In this document: piece after piece, positions 1 through 8,098 of the stretch
How the letters are laid out: each line of letters begins with the position of its first letter
Position numbering within the stretch: position 1 is the stretch's first letter
Source: JALYXS01 sp051003795
Lineage (GTDB): Bacteria; Acidobacteriota; Terriglobia; Bryobacterales; Bryobacteraceae
DNA length: 21,484 nucleotides
Direction of reading: 5' to 3'
Assembly (NCBI GenBank): GCA_051003795.1
Contig: JBPCKZ010000012.1
Coordinates: forward strand, 1-21,484
Translations under genes and position numbers: made by a program
The notes under the pieces: generated by a model
What the model saw: only the letters and a program-made list of their open reading frames with translations
Told to the model about the DNA's origin: nothing
Database searches by the model: none

Positions 1-388
1 AGATAAACGAACTCCCTCTCCAACCGGATATACGTGATATCCGCGATCCAAAGCTGATCGATGCCGGTCAGTTCCATGCTCCCCGCCAGATTGGGATAAA
101 CCGGGAAACCATGCTGGGAGTCGGTCGTCATCACGAACTTTCTCCGGCGAAGGCAGAGCAAGTTGTCCTCCGCATCCTGCGGGCTACCCGCTTATGGTTC
201 ACTTTCCAACCCCGCCGCCGTAACTCGGCGGTGATCCGCGGCCGACCGTAGCAGGCGAACTCCAGGGCGATGCGCTGGAGTTCGTGGCGTAGGTCCAGAT
301 CGTCGTCCAGCCTCTCGGTTCCCGGGTCGAACCGGTATAACCCAGCCCGGCTGACCTGTCCCACTTCGCACATTCGCAAAATGCTCAT
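1..388 (-). pseudogene. IS3-family transposase OrfB, N-terminal part, frameshifted and cut by window edge
   Basis: This is the start of an IS3-family DDE transposase (OrfB). Reading from 388 downward, it has the usual beginning (MCEVGQVSRAGLYRF) and the HTH_21 stretch GRPRITAELRRRGWKVN. The open frame then stops near 131. One base is missing from a G run at about 168-172. Shifting frame there restores NLLCLRRRKFV, then GFPVYPNLAGSMELTGIDQL and WIADITYIRLE, the start of the rve catalytic core, which leaves the window at base 1. The gene is therefore broken and cannot make OrfB without recoding. The ATG at 388 overlaps a TGA in another frame, a layout typical of IS3 orfA/orfB junctions. Family assignment is confident from motifs; the subgroup is not resolved. 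Confidence 0.8.
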
Positions 389-399
389 CGGAAGCCTTT

Positions 400-599
400 T
401 TGGATTTCAGTTTGGATGTGACGGTAGGTCGAGGCCTTCCCGTCAACGCCTGCAGCATCCGCGTTTCCTCGATTCGCTGCAAGCACCCCTTCAAAAAATC
501 GATCTCCACCGCTTGTTGCCCGACCTTGCGCTGCAGCTGGGCGACCTTGGTTTCCTCCCAGCGCCGCTTTCCCGGCGGAAAATGCGTTGGCCGGGCCAT
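400..599 (-). pseudogene. IS3-family OrfA remnant (C-terminal coiled coil)
   Basis: A minus-strand reading frame starting at the ATG at 599 contains KVAQLQRKVGQQAVEIDFLK followed by GCLQRIEETRMLQALTG. This is the leucine-zipper-like tail found in OrfA of IS3-family elements, which mediates multimerisation. The helix-turn-helix N-terminus expected in a full OrfA (about 100 residues) is not visible upstream, so this is an N-terminally truncated remnant. After about residue 60 the same frame runs on as a shadow of orfB and should not be read as protein. It lies directly upstream of the orfB fragment in the same orientation, so both belong to one decayed element. Confidence 0.65.
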
Positions 600-728
600 G
601 GCGGAACTCTCAGCTCAGGGGGCAACCCCAGATCGTTGCCGTTCAAGGACAGTTATGGAGTCAGGCAAGGGTGCACCTCCTTTCCTACGGTATCGATACG
701 TAAGGACCAGTGCCACAAAAAAAGGTTC

Positions 729-1311
729 TCAGAAAAAATCGTGGGAGGATTCGGGTTCTGGCAACGCCGCTAGAGAGCAGCTTCTGAGCCCGCGCGGACG
801 GTCTTCAGGGTAGCGGAGCAGATCGCGCAGGCGGAAGCGCTGTTCGGTCTTCAGATTCTCGTCACGCTTCAGCAGCAGCCAGCGCGACTTCTTCAGCACC
901 GGAGCGAGACCTTCGAGGGCCATGCGCCGCGATTCGCCGGCACGGACCGTGACCGCATCGAAGAGTTTGCGCGCCCAGCGGGCCGGAAATAGCATATATG
1001 CTTTGATCAGGCTGCGTTTGCCGTCACCCCACGGAACCTCTTCGACGGCGGCCGCCTCGCAGCGGGGGCAATCGACGCGCCGCATGGCATACCGCAGAAA
1101 AACCAGAAATCCCCAGAAGGGAATGAACTCGAAACGCCGCTCGGCAAGTTGATCGTATCCGGGGGCAGGCTGATGACAGCGCGAACAAATCGACCCTGCG
1201 CGGACTCACGGCGATTTCAATGCTCCTGTGATCGGAACTGAAGCGGGCCTGCTGGTAGACGAATCCCGGAAAACGGTGACACCGATTTAGAATCGTGATG
1301 AGCTGCAGCAT
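729..1311 (-). pseudogene. ISL3-family transposase remnant, frameshifted and internally deleted
   Basis: The start at 1311 gives MLQLITILNRCHRFPGFVYQ, the usual N-terminus of ISL3 transposases. The frame is lost after SIEIAV near 1195. It resumes in another frame as AERRFEFIPFWGFLVFLRYA then MRRVDCPRCEAAAVEEVPW (zinc-finger region) and KAYMLFPARWARKL. The protein then jumps directly to ESRRMALEGLAPVLKKSRW and LLLKRDENLKTEQRFRLRDL, a block that normally lies well over 100 residues further on. The DDE catalytic centre is therefore deleted. The reading frame is lost again after LLRY near 810. The copy is dead. Family membership rests on recognisable motifs; exact indel positions are approximate. 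Confidence 0.8.
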
Positions 1312-1314
1312 GAG

Positions 1315-1700
1315 GTGGAAGAGGGCGAGGACAAGAACTACCTGCCGGGATCTGAACGGCTGGCTACGCTCGTGGATGGGCTTGGAAAAAGATCTGCCGC
1401 CCGACGAGCAGTTGGTGGTGTTGTTCCGTCCGTTCCTGGAACACTTTGGCAGCGTCGAATCCGTCGCCGAAGACGATCCAGAAACACGTCGACAATGTGT
1501 GGGCACTGGGCGGCGAGTTCCTCCGCGATCTCGACCACGATCCTTCTCCGAGAAAACGGCCGGTGGACCAGGTGCTTTTCAAGATGATCGAATACGGCGG
1601 ACCGATCCTCTATCACGGCGGCGAGATCAGCAAAGGTCGTTTGATTCCACTTGCGGAAGATTCCGGCGGTTCCTCATCGAAAGTGCTCACCGACCCTCGC
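1315..1700 (+). pseudogene. Broken short gene, integrase-N-terminus-like, in three frames
   Basis: Collinear pieces of one protein are spread over the three plus frames. The first is LPGSERLATLVDG (about 1345-1380), then LPPDEQLVVLFRPFLEH (about 1390-1445), then NPSPKTIQKHVDNVWALGGE and FLRDLDHDP...QVLFKMIEYGGPILYH (about 1452-1620), and finally DQQRSFDSTCGRFRRFL (about 1625-1680). Order and spacing are what one small gene of roughly 120-140 codons would give after several indels. The SPKTIQKHVDNVWALG stretch resembles the SAM-like core-binding domain of tyrosine recombinases, but no catalytic domain follows. I recall such short proteins in bacterial genomes without a function. The start of the gene abuts the start of the ISL3 remnant on the other strand. 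Confidence 0.55.
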
Positions 1701-1835
1701 GGTCACCCACAGATTTCCCCGACGAGCCAAAAGAAGAACCCACCGACTTCTCTATATTTCTGTCGCGCCGCCGCGCCACCGCTGGCTCAACCTGGCGGCT
1801 CATTTTTGTGATACGCTCACGTCGGATTGGCTGCC

Positions 1836-3338
1836 ATGAAATCACTTCGCGTTCTTATATTTATTCTGCTGGCCGCAACTTGTTCCGCCGCTGGTCTGAC
1901 CGGCAATTGGATGTCGAGTACGTCCTTGCCGGACGGGACATCCCGCCGGACTTACTTCAACCTGAAAGAAGACGGCTCTCGCATCACCGGCACAATTCGC
2001 GCGAATCAGTTCTACTATTCGATCCTCGAAAGCACCGGCGGCCCCGGCGAATTCACGCTTACCGCCGGAATGCAAGACGGCGGCAACCGCCGTCAAGTGA
2101 AGTATCAAGGAAAACTGGTTGGCGATGAACTGCATGTCACCGCTCCCGGCCGCCGGCCCGGTGAGCCGCCGATCGAAATGCTGGCGCATCGCGCGCCGGC
2201 GGGAGAAGGCGCCATGCCGGCTCGCGTCCCGCCTCCGGCCCTTCATAAAGTTAAATACAACGGTCTCGCGAAAACCCCTCCCATGGGCTGGAACAGTTGG
2301 AATAAGTTCGCGGGGCGAGTGGACGATGCCGCCGTGCGCGGCATGGCCGACGCCATGGCGAGCAACGGCATGAAAGACGCCGGTTACACCTACATCAACA
2401 TCGACGACACTTGGGAAGGCGATCGCGACGCGCAGGGAAACATTCGGACCAACAAGAAATTTCCGGATATGAAGGCCCTGGCCGATTACGTCCACGGCAA
2501 AGGGCTGAAGATCGGGATCTACTCCTCGCCCGGCCCGAATACTTGCGCGGGTTACGAAGGCAGCTACGGCCATGAACAGCAGGACGCCCGTAGCTACGCG
2601 GCGTGGGGAATCGATTACCTGAAGTACGACTGGTGCGGCGCGCGCAACATTTACAAAGACGATGAAATGCAGGCCGTGTATCAGAAGATGGGCGAGGCGT
2701 TGTTGGCCACGGGCCGCCCGATTCTATACAGCCTTTGCCAGTATGGCCGCGATGACGTTTGGAAATGGGCGCCCGATGTGGACGGCAACTCGTGGCGCAC
2801 TACAGGCGACATTCGCGACACGTGGGATTCCATGTCGAAGATCGGTTTTGAACAGAGCGATCTCGCTCAGTGGGCAAAGCCGGGGCACTGGAACGATCCC
2901 GACATGCTCGAAATCGGCAACGGAGGCATGAGCGAGACCGAATACAAGACGCACATGAGCCTGTGGTCGATGCTGGCCGCGCCACTGCTGGCGGGCAACG
3001 ATCTGCGAGACGTCGCGAAACCCATCCTGGACATTCTGACGAACCGGGACGTGATTGCGGTGGATCAAGACAAGGAAGGCCAGCAGGGAAAACGCGTTTC
3101 GAAATCGGGCGAGCAGGAGGTTTGGGCGCGGTCCTTGACTGGCGGATCTCATGCCGTGGCGCTATTCAATCGCGCGTCCGATGAGGCGAAAGTCACCGTG
3201 AAGTGGGTGGATGCCGGCGTGAACGGAACGCCATCGCGGGCGCGCGATCTCTGGAGTCACTCGGAGGTGAAGCTGGATGGCCCGGAGTACTCGGCGACGG
3301 TCCCGGGGCATGGGGTGGTGATGTTGAGAGTGCGGTAA
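1836..3338 (+). CDS. Secreted GH27 alpha-galactosidase with N-terminal beta domain
   Basis: This is a glycoside hydrolase family 27 enzyme of 500 residues that hydrolyses terminal alpha-galactosyl groups with retention of configuration. Residues 1-19 form a signal peptide, so it is exported. Residues about 20-115 form a small beta-rich domain (LTGNWMSS...YQGKLVGDELHVTA) outside the classical enzyme. The catalytic barrel begins at TPPMGWNSWN. The nucleophile is Asp265 in YLKYDWC and the acid/base is Asp325 in RTTGDIRDTW; HWNDPDML follows. A beta-sandwich ends the protein. I chose the ATG at 1836 because it begins the signal peptide; an in-frame TTG lies at 1827. The next gene converges with a 1-bp gap. 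Family assignment is very strong; the exact substrate (alpha-galactoside or, less likely, alpha-N-acetylgalactosaminide) is not fixed by sequence. Confidence 0.92.
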   Translation: MKSLRVLIFILLAATCSAAGLTGNWMSSTSLPDGTSRRTYFNLKEDGSRITGTIRANQFYYSILESTGGPGEFTLTAGMQDGGNRRQVKYQGKLVGDELHVTAPGRRPGEPPIEMLAHRAPAGEGAMPARVPPPALHKVKYNGLAKTPPMGWNSWNKFAGRVDDAAVRGMADAMASNGMKDAGYTYINIDDTWEGDRDAQGNIRTNKKFPDMKALADYVHGKGLKIGIYSSPGPNTCAGYEGSYGHEQQDARSYAAWGIDYLKYDWCGARNIYKDDEMQAVYQKMGEALLATGRPILYSLCQYGRDDVWKWAPDVDGNSWRTTGDIRDTWDSMSKIGFEQSDLAQWAKPGHWNDPDMLEIGNGGMSETEYKTHMSLWSMLAAPLLAGNDLRDVAKPILDILTNRDVIAVDQDKEGQQGKRVSKSGEQEVWARSLTGGSHAVALFNRASDEAKVTVKWVDAGVNGTPSRARDLWSHSEVKLDGPEYSATVPGHGVVMLRVR

Positions 3339-3339
3339 A

Positions 3340-4356
3340 CTAATCCCGCTCGAAGCCATCCAATTCGCGCCCATAAAACCAAAGCGATCCGAAGTACACC
3401 GCGACGCACGGAACCAGAACCAGCCCGCTGACCCGGTGCGCCGCGCCGCCCGCCCCGAACATCGCGACGGTCTGGACGATGGAAACACGGAGCGATGGCG
3501 ATCCGGTAAACCGCCAGGGCGCTTGCGGCACCGGTATCCGCACCGTCGTATGATGTCCTATCGCCAACGCTGCCAGCCCTCCGGCTAACGCCGTCGCGAG
3601 TGAAAGCGGCAGCCCCAGCACGAATAACATCAGCATGAACGCGACGTCTTTCGACAGTAGGATCTGCCATCCTCGTAAAGCGAATAGCCGGTATCGCGCG
3701 AAGCCGCCCTCAGAATCCAATCCGAATAGGGATTGCGCGTAACTGCTCAACGCGAGCACTAGCATGAGGGCCAGGCCGAAGAACGCATCGGCCTCCGGAT
3801 TGCGTGTTGCAAAGCGATAAATCAGGCCGGACATGCTCACGACCATCGCGGCATACACGTCCAGGGTGGTGAGCATCTCGCGCACGTTTTTCCTTATGAG
3901 CCCGCCCAACTGCCCAGGGAGCGCCGGAACGCGGCGGAGCGGATTCATTCGCCGGTCCAAGGCCGGCACGAACGAAAACCCAATTCCGATCGCGTGGAAG
4001 ATCAAGGCCAGAACCAGAAATCGCAATCCCAAGGAGGGACGCGCGGCCCAGAGCAGCAGGCCGATCGTGATCCAGGCGGCGGGGCTCAACCAGATGCTTG
4101 CGATCCGCAACCCCGCGCGCTGCCGCATCGAAACCGGCCACAACTCCAGCCGCCCCGCGGGAATTTTCCGAAGCGGATCGGTCGTCAGGGGAAACAGCAG
4201 AATCAACCCCAGGATCACCTGCAGGAAAACGCCGCTGCTTTGCAGCAAGAGAAAACAGAACAGGAAGAAGTTATTGGTCGCGACTGAATTCAGGGTCCGA
4301 AGATCGCGCCAGAACGCGGTCGCCAGCGCTGTTAAGAGTGCGGCAAACCCAGCCAC
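3340..4356 (-). CDS. ABC-2 type exporter, membrane subunit
   Basis: This predicted integral membrane protein of 338 residues is the permease partner of the ATPase just upstream. It has several hydrophobic segments, for example FFLFCFLLLQSSGVFLQVIL, WITIGLLLWAA, FLVLALIFHAIGIGF, a LALMLVLAL stretch, VAFMLMLFVLGLPLSLATAL and VSGLVLVPCVAVYFGSLWF. I chose GTG at 4356: it follows GAGGA with good spacing, and the longer open frame upstream overlaps the ATPase in a shadow frame. The start overlaps the 3' end of the ATPase gene by 25 bp, so the pair is translationally coupled. The transported substrate cannot be read from sequence. Confidence 0.75.
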   Translation of the reverse strand: MAGFAALLTALATAFWRDLRTLNSVATNNFFLFCFLLLQSSGVFLQVILGLILLFPLTTDPLRKIPAGRLELWPVSMRQRAGLRIASIWLSPAAWITIGLLLWAARPSLGLRFLVLALIFHAIGIGFSFVPALDRRMNPLRRVPALPGQLGGLIRKNVREMLTTLDVYAAMVVSMSGLIYRFATRNPEADAFFGLALMLVLALSSYAQSLFGLDSEGGFARYRLFALRGWQILLSKDVAFMLMLFVLGLPLSLATALAGGLAALAIGHHTTVRIPVPQAPWRFTGSPSLRVSIVQTVAMFGAGGAAHRVSGLVLVPCVAVYFGSLWFYGRELDGFERD

Positions 4357-5075
4357 GGAAGTTCCTCGATGATGGGGACCTGCACCAATCCCAGGTAATG
4401 TTCTTCGAGCGATTGCGGCAATTCGCTCGCGAGCGAATTCCACACGATTTTTCCGTGTTGAATCACCGCAATCCGCGTCGCCAGCCGTTCGACGATGGAG
4501 AGAATATGCGATGTCAGGAAGATTGTGACGCCGCGTTGAGCCAGGGCGGCGAGAAGATCGCGAATGGTTTTCGACATCACCGGGTCGAGGCCCTCGAACG
4601 GCTCGTCCAGAAACAACACGCGCGGATTGTGGAGCAGCGCCATGGCGAGCGCCGTCTTCTTCCGCATGCCGTAGGAGCACTGGTTCGCGAACGTGTCCCG
4701 CCCATCCTCCAACTGAAGAGCGCGCAGCAACTGTCCGGCGCGGGAACGCGTTTCCGCCTTGCTCAATCCGTAAATCGGCCCGCATAGCAGGAGGTGTTCT
4801 TCCACGGTCAACGCATCGAACAAGCCGAGGTTTTCCGGCAGCACGCCGATGGCCCGGCGGAACTCGATCTCCCGCTTCCGAACGTCGAAACCGGCTACCG
4901 ACGCCTCGCCCGAGGACGGCTTCAGCAGCCCGGTCAGCATCTTCACTAGCGTCGACTTCCCCGCTCCATTCGGCCCGAGGGACGCGAAAATAGTTCCCGC
5001 GGGAACGTCGAGCGTGACGCCATCCACGGCGGCGAACTCATCAAAATGCTTGGTAAGATTGCGACAGGAAATCAA
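4332..5075 (-). CDS. ABC transporter ATP-binding protein (ABC-2 exporter type)
   Basis: This 247-residue nucleotide-binding subunit powers an exporter together with the membrane protein encoded directly downstream. Walker A is GPNGAGKST at residues 34-42. The Q-loop has Glu (VLPEN, about 78-82), as often seen in ABC-2 export ATPases. The signature is a divergent YGMRKK near 135-140 in place of LSGGQ. Walker B is VLFLDEP with Asp157 and Glu158, followed by the D-loop GLDP, and the H-loop is LTSH. The length is normal for a single-domain ATPase. It is divergent from the amidohydrolase gene with only 22 bp between the two starts, so promoter elements must overlap coding DNA. Confidence 0.88.
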   Translation of the reverse strand: MISCRNLTKHFDEFAAVDGVTLDVPAGTIFASLGPNGAGKSTLVKMLTGLLKPSSGEASVAGFDVRKREIEFRRAIGVLPENLGLFDALTVEEHLLLCGPIYGLSKAETRSRAGQLLRALQLEDGRDTFANQCSYGMRKKTALAMALLHNPRVLFLDEPFEGLDPVMSKTIRDLLAALAQRGVTIFLTSHILSIVERLATRIAVIQHGKIVWNSLASELPQSLEEHYLGLVQVPIIEELPWLGLPHS

Positions 5076-5097
5076 AGGCGAATCTCATATTAACAGC

Positions 5098-6201
5098 ATG
5101 AACTTCCGGCGCCCGATCGCGCTTCTCGCGCTCGCCGCTTTCGGCGCGGCCGCTCAAATTCAAATTGCGATCGTGGGCGCAACCGTGGTCGACGGCACGG
5201 GCACGGAACCGCGCGCCGAAACGGTCGTCGTCCGGGGCGACCGGATCGTATCCGTTGGCGCGGAGGTTCCGTCCGGGGCGCGCGTGATCCACGCGGAAGG
5301 GCAAACGCTGCTGCCCGGGTTGTTCGACCTACACACCCATCTGCCCTATTCGGCCTCGAGCGCGCCCGCCGATTGGGGCAAAAATCTGAAAGCGTACCTC
5401 TACAATGGAATCACTTCCGTCGTCGATTTCGGCACGTATCCCGAAACTTTTGAGCCCATGCGCCGCCTGATCCGCGAGGGCATTGTGCCGGGGCCACACA
5501 TCGATTTGGCGGCTCGCATCACGACTCCCGGCGGGCACGGCGCGGAAGGCGGCCGAGGCGATTTCTTCTCGCAGGAAGTCCAAACTCCGCGCGAAGGCCG
5601 CGCCGCGATCCTCCGAATTCTGCCATACCGGCCCGACGTCGTTAAAGTGTTCACCGACGGCTGGCGCTACGGCACCGCGCCCGATATGACGAGCATGGAC
5701 GAAGCGACCCTGACCGCCATCGTGGACGAGGCGCACAAGCACGACCTCCCCGTCCTGACCCACACCGTTACGCTCGCGAAAGCGAAGATCGCGGCGCGCG
5801 CGGGCGTGGACGTGATCGATCACGGCGTGGGCGATGCGGCCGCCGATCCCGAACTGATGGGCCTTCTCAGAGCCCATAACACGACATACGCCTCCACGCT
5901 CGCGGTGTTCGAGCCGCGCAACCCGGAACCCGCGCGCGCGCGGCGATGGAGTTATCTTCTCGGCAACATTGCGGCGCTGCGCGAAGCGGGCGTCTGGTTC
6001 GCCACCGGCACCGATGCGGGTGAACCCGGCACGCCGCACGGACGCGCTACGCTGCGCGAAATGGAACTGCTCGTCAAGGGCGGCCTGTCTCCGTTGGAAG
6101 CGATCGCGGCCGCGACAGGCAACAGTGCGCGCGCGTTGCGCGTGATGAAAGATCGCGGGACCATCGCGCCCGGTAAAGTCGCCGATCTTTTGCTGGTCTA
6201 G
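5098..6201 (+). CDS. Secreted metal-dependent amidohydrolase, ended early by an amber codon
   Basis: This is an amidohydrolase-superfamily enzyme with an N-terminal signal peptide (MNFRRPIALLALAAFGAAA), so it acts outside the cytoplasm on an amide or imide bond of unknown substrate. The metal ligands of an imidazolonepropionase/prolidase-like site are present: His79 and His81 (DLHTH), Lys183 (VVKVFTDG, likely carbamylated), His222 (VLTHT), His242 (VIDHG) and Asp306 (TGTDAG). The frame reaches the closing strand (GTIAPGKVADLLLV) and then meets TAG at 6199. The same frame continues with recognisable sequence to 6849, where the last beta strands (VFLDGRE) and an extra domain are encoded. I chose ATG 5098 because it begins the signal peptide; the open frame upstream is antisense to the ATPase. 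As it stands the product is 367 residues and lacks its C-terminal beta strands. Confidence 0.85.
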   Translation: MNFRRPIALLALAAFGAAAQIQIAIVGATVVDGTGTEPRAETVVVRGDRIVSVGAEVPSGARVIHAEGQTLLPGLFDLHTHLPYSASSAPADWGKNLKAYLYNGITSVVDFGTYPETFEPMRRLIREGIVPGPHIDLAARITTPGGHGAEGGRGDFFSQEVQTPREGRAAILRILPYRPDVVKVFTDGWRYGTAPDMTSMDEATLTAIVDEAHKHDLPVLTHTVTLAKAKIAARAGVDVIDHGVGDAAADPELMGLLRAHNTTYASTLAVFEPRNPEPARARRWSYLLGNIAALREAGVWFATGTDAGEPGTPHGRATLREMELLVKGGLSPLEAIAAATGNSARALRVMKDRGTIAPGKVADLLLV

Positions 6202-6849
6202 GGCGCTCCCCATCGGAACATCGCCGATATCGAGAACACCCGCCGCGTTTTTTTGGACGGCCGGGAGCTCGATCGCGAGGCGCTCGCGCGCGCCATTGCG
6301 TCGCCAACGCAGACGCCAATACCCTCGATTCCAGCATCCGCGAAAGTGGACGACTTCGAGCGTCCCGATGGGAGAAGCAATCTGGATACGCTTCCGGTCA
6401 ACGGCACCGACCCCGGCCAGGACCACTCGCGGATGCTTTTCGTCCGCACGCTTCGCCAGGGAAAGAATCACTGTCTCAGCGTTATCGGCGGGATGTCGCA
6501 AAAAGATCTTCCGTACGCGCGCGTCAACATTCCGCTCAGCCGCGGCGCGATTGAGCCGGTGGATGCGCGTGCATTCCGCGGCATTCGTTTTGAGACGCGA
6601 GGCGAAGGTGAGTACCATCTCTTGGTCCCAACTCGCGGCGTGCCCGGAACCAATTTCTATCAAGCTCCATTCACTGGATCGGCGGCATGGAAGACCGTCC
6701 GCATCCCTTTTTCCGCGCTCAAGCAGGCAACCGGTAAATCCGTGGCGCCGTGGACCGGGTCGGACTTACTGATGGTCGGTTTCGAGATGGCTCGCCGGGC
6801 AGGCGAAATGGCATGGTTGCAGATCGATAACGTGCAGTTCTACAAGTAG
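6202..6849 (+). pseudogene. Detached C-terminal part of the amidohydrolase: last strands plus CIA30-like domain
   Basis: This stretch is in the same frame as the amidohydrolase and open from just after its TAG to the stop at 6847-6849. It begins GAPHRNIADIENTRRVFLDG, which is how amidohydrolases normally finish. After a short linker it carries a domain starting KVDDFERPDG and containing FRGIRFETRGEGEYHLLVPT, WKTVRIPFSALK and AWLQIDNVQFYK. This pattern matches the CIA30 (complex I intermediate-associated protein 30-like) beta-sandwich seen at the end of some secreted bacterial enzymes. It has no convincing ribosome site; the first usable in-frame start is TTG at 6253, inside the amidohydrolase fold. 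I read it as the severed end of the upstream gene, unless the amber codon is read through or is an assembly error. Confidence 0.75.
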
Positions 6850-6883
6850 GCGGAGTAATCGATGCGGGTCGCGATCCTGCGGG

Positions 6884-8095
6884 TTAGAACAGCAACACCG
6901 CCATCTTTCCGTCCGTTTCCAGATTGTCGCCGGTGGCGTTCTGGGAGTGCTTCGGCACTTGGGGACGATCCACCAGTTCCATCGACTTCACCAGATGCGT
7001 GAACAACAAGTCGCTCACCACTTTCGCTCGCTCTTTATCGATATCCGGATCGATCTTATGGATGAACGTCTTGTCCCGATCCGAAAAATCGATTCCGATA
7101 TCGTGCGTGGCCGCGCATACCCAAATCGGCTGCCCGTCGAAATCCCCCGGACGCCGCCAGATGCGCAGGTGATGCCGCTGAGAAAACGTGTTGTTCTGCT
7201 TTTGGAAAACCAGGTCTGGAGGATTGCCATCGAGCAGCAGCGTCGAAACTGGCGCTTCCTTATAACCGCGCTCCTCGATAACCGCTCGCGCCGTCTCCAG
7301 TTTCGATTGCCCGTTGAGCGCGGCGGCGGTGGACCAGCCGGCGCCCGCGAAGGCCTTTTCGATTTTGTCCTGCGTTCCCACGAACAACAGATTGGTCATG
7401 TCGGAGGGCCGCGGCGGATTGGCCGCCAAAGTGCGGAAAGGCTGCGCCGCCACCATTTCGACGACATCCGCGTCCGAGGGGAACGGCTGAAGGTTAGCCG
7501 CGTCGCCCTCCGATGGCTTTTCGATCTCCAACGGCTGCGCCAACTTCAAGGTGAGCTCCACGCCAGGCTCGTAAACAATCTCCGGGTTGGCTTCCTTCAC
7601 GCCGGCCGCTTCTTTGGTGGCTTGCAGAACGCCCGCGAGGCCGGCGTACTTCTGCGCGAGTTTGCCGATACCCTGGTCGATGCGCGCGGCGAATGTTTCG
7701 GAACCGATAATTCCGACGATTTTGCCCGTGTCGTCCACGGACTCGCGCGCGTTATCCACGCCCGCAACTTTCGCCGACATTTTTTCTTTTTCGCCGCCCG
7801 GCATTTGGAGTCGATTGAAGTCGAGAAGCAGGCCCGCGGGTTTATGCGGGTCCGTCACCGGTTCAACCGCCTGCACCACGCCGCTCAACTCCGCCCCGGC
7901 GGGCGCCACGATCTTCCCGTCCACCACCAGCGGCATGATCAAGGCGGCTTTCACGGGCTGTTTAGGTTTGGCGGCGCCGGAGTCCACCCGTTCCGTCAAA
8001 CGGATACGCAGTTCGGCGCCCGCGGGCACTTCCACCGCTGGAAGCCTCGCCGCTCCGACGCAAATCCAAGCCCATAACCACAGCCAATGCCGCAT
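6884..8095 (-). CDS. Exported LssY_C domain protein
   Basis: This 403-residue protein has an N-terminal signal peptide (MRHWLWLWAWICVGAARLPA). The first half is a beta-rich region (VPAGAELRIRLTERVDSG...) reminiscent of exported proteins that bear on envelope stability. From about residue 230 it carries the pattern of the LssY C-terminal domain: NLLFVGTQDKIEKAFAGAGW, APVSTLLLDGNPPDLVFQK, RHHLRIWR, PIWVCAATHDIGI and HKIDPDIDKER. The domain's biochemical role is unknown. GAGG stands just ahead of the ATG at 8095. It is the last gene of a five-gene minus-strand operon, 3 bp after the preceding stop. It converges with the amidohydrolase region 34 bp away. Confidence 0.8.
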   Translation of the reverse strand: MRHWLWLWAWICVGAARLPAVEVPAGAELRIRLTERVDSGAAKPKQPVKAALIMPLVVDGKIVAPAGAELSGVVQAVEPVTDPHKPAGLLLDFNRLQMPGGEKEKMSAKVAGVDNARESVDDTGKIVGIIGSETFAARIDQGIGKLAQKYAGLAGVLQATKEAAGVKEANPEIVYEPGVELTLKLAQPLEIEKPSEGDAANLQPFPSDADVVEMVAAQPFRTLAANPPRPSDMTNLLFVGTQDKIEKAFAGAGWSTAAALNGQSKLETARAVIEERGYKEAPVSTLLLDGNPPDLVFQKQNNTFSQRHHLRIWRRPGDFDGQPIWVCAATHDIGIDFSDRDKTFIHKIDPDIDKERAKVVSDLLFTHLVKSMELVDRPQVPKHSQNATGDNLETDGKMAVLLF

Positions 8096-8098
8096 GAT

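Noticed and set aside
370..410. Programmed -1 frameshift signal in the IS3 remnant
   Set aside because: The minus strand has a run of five A followed by GG near the orfA/orfB junction, but it does not form the A-AAA-AAG heptamer, and a -1 shift there meets a TGA at once. The element is dead anyway.
600..728. Small gene behind a strong AAGGAGG site on the minus strand near 680
   Set aside because: A good ribosome-like site precedes a TTG (about 674), but the frame stops after 17 codons and shows no similarity. It may be the disrupted start of the IS3 orfA.
4357..4785. N-terminal extension of the ABC permease frame
   Set aside because: It overlaps the ATPase gene in a shadow frame and is Arg/Ser-rich. 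The GTG at 4356 has a ribosome site and starts the hydrophobic protein.
5329..6663. 444-codon open frame on the minus strand
   Set aside because: It lies opposite the amidohydrolase and CIA30-like region, which have clear domain motifs. It is a high-GC shadow frame with no recognisable protein features.
6947..8077. 376-codon open frame on the plus strand
   Set aside because: Antisense to the LssY_C gene, which has a signal peptide, a ribosome site and operon context. The plus-strand product is Arg/His-rich with no motif.
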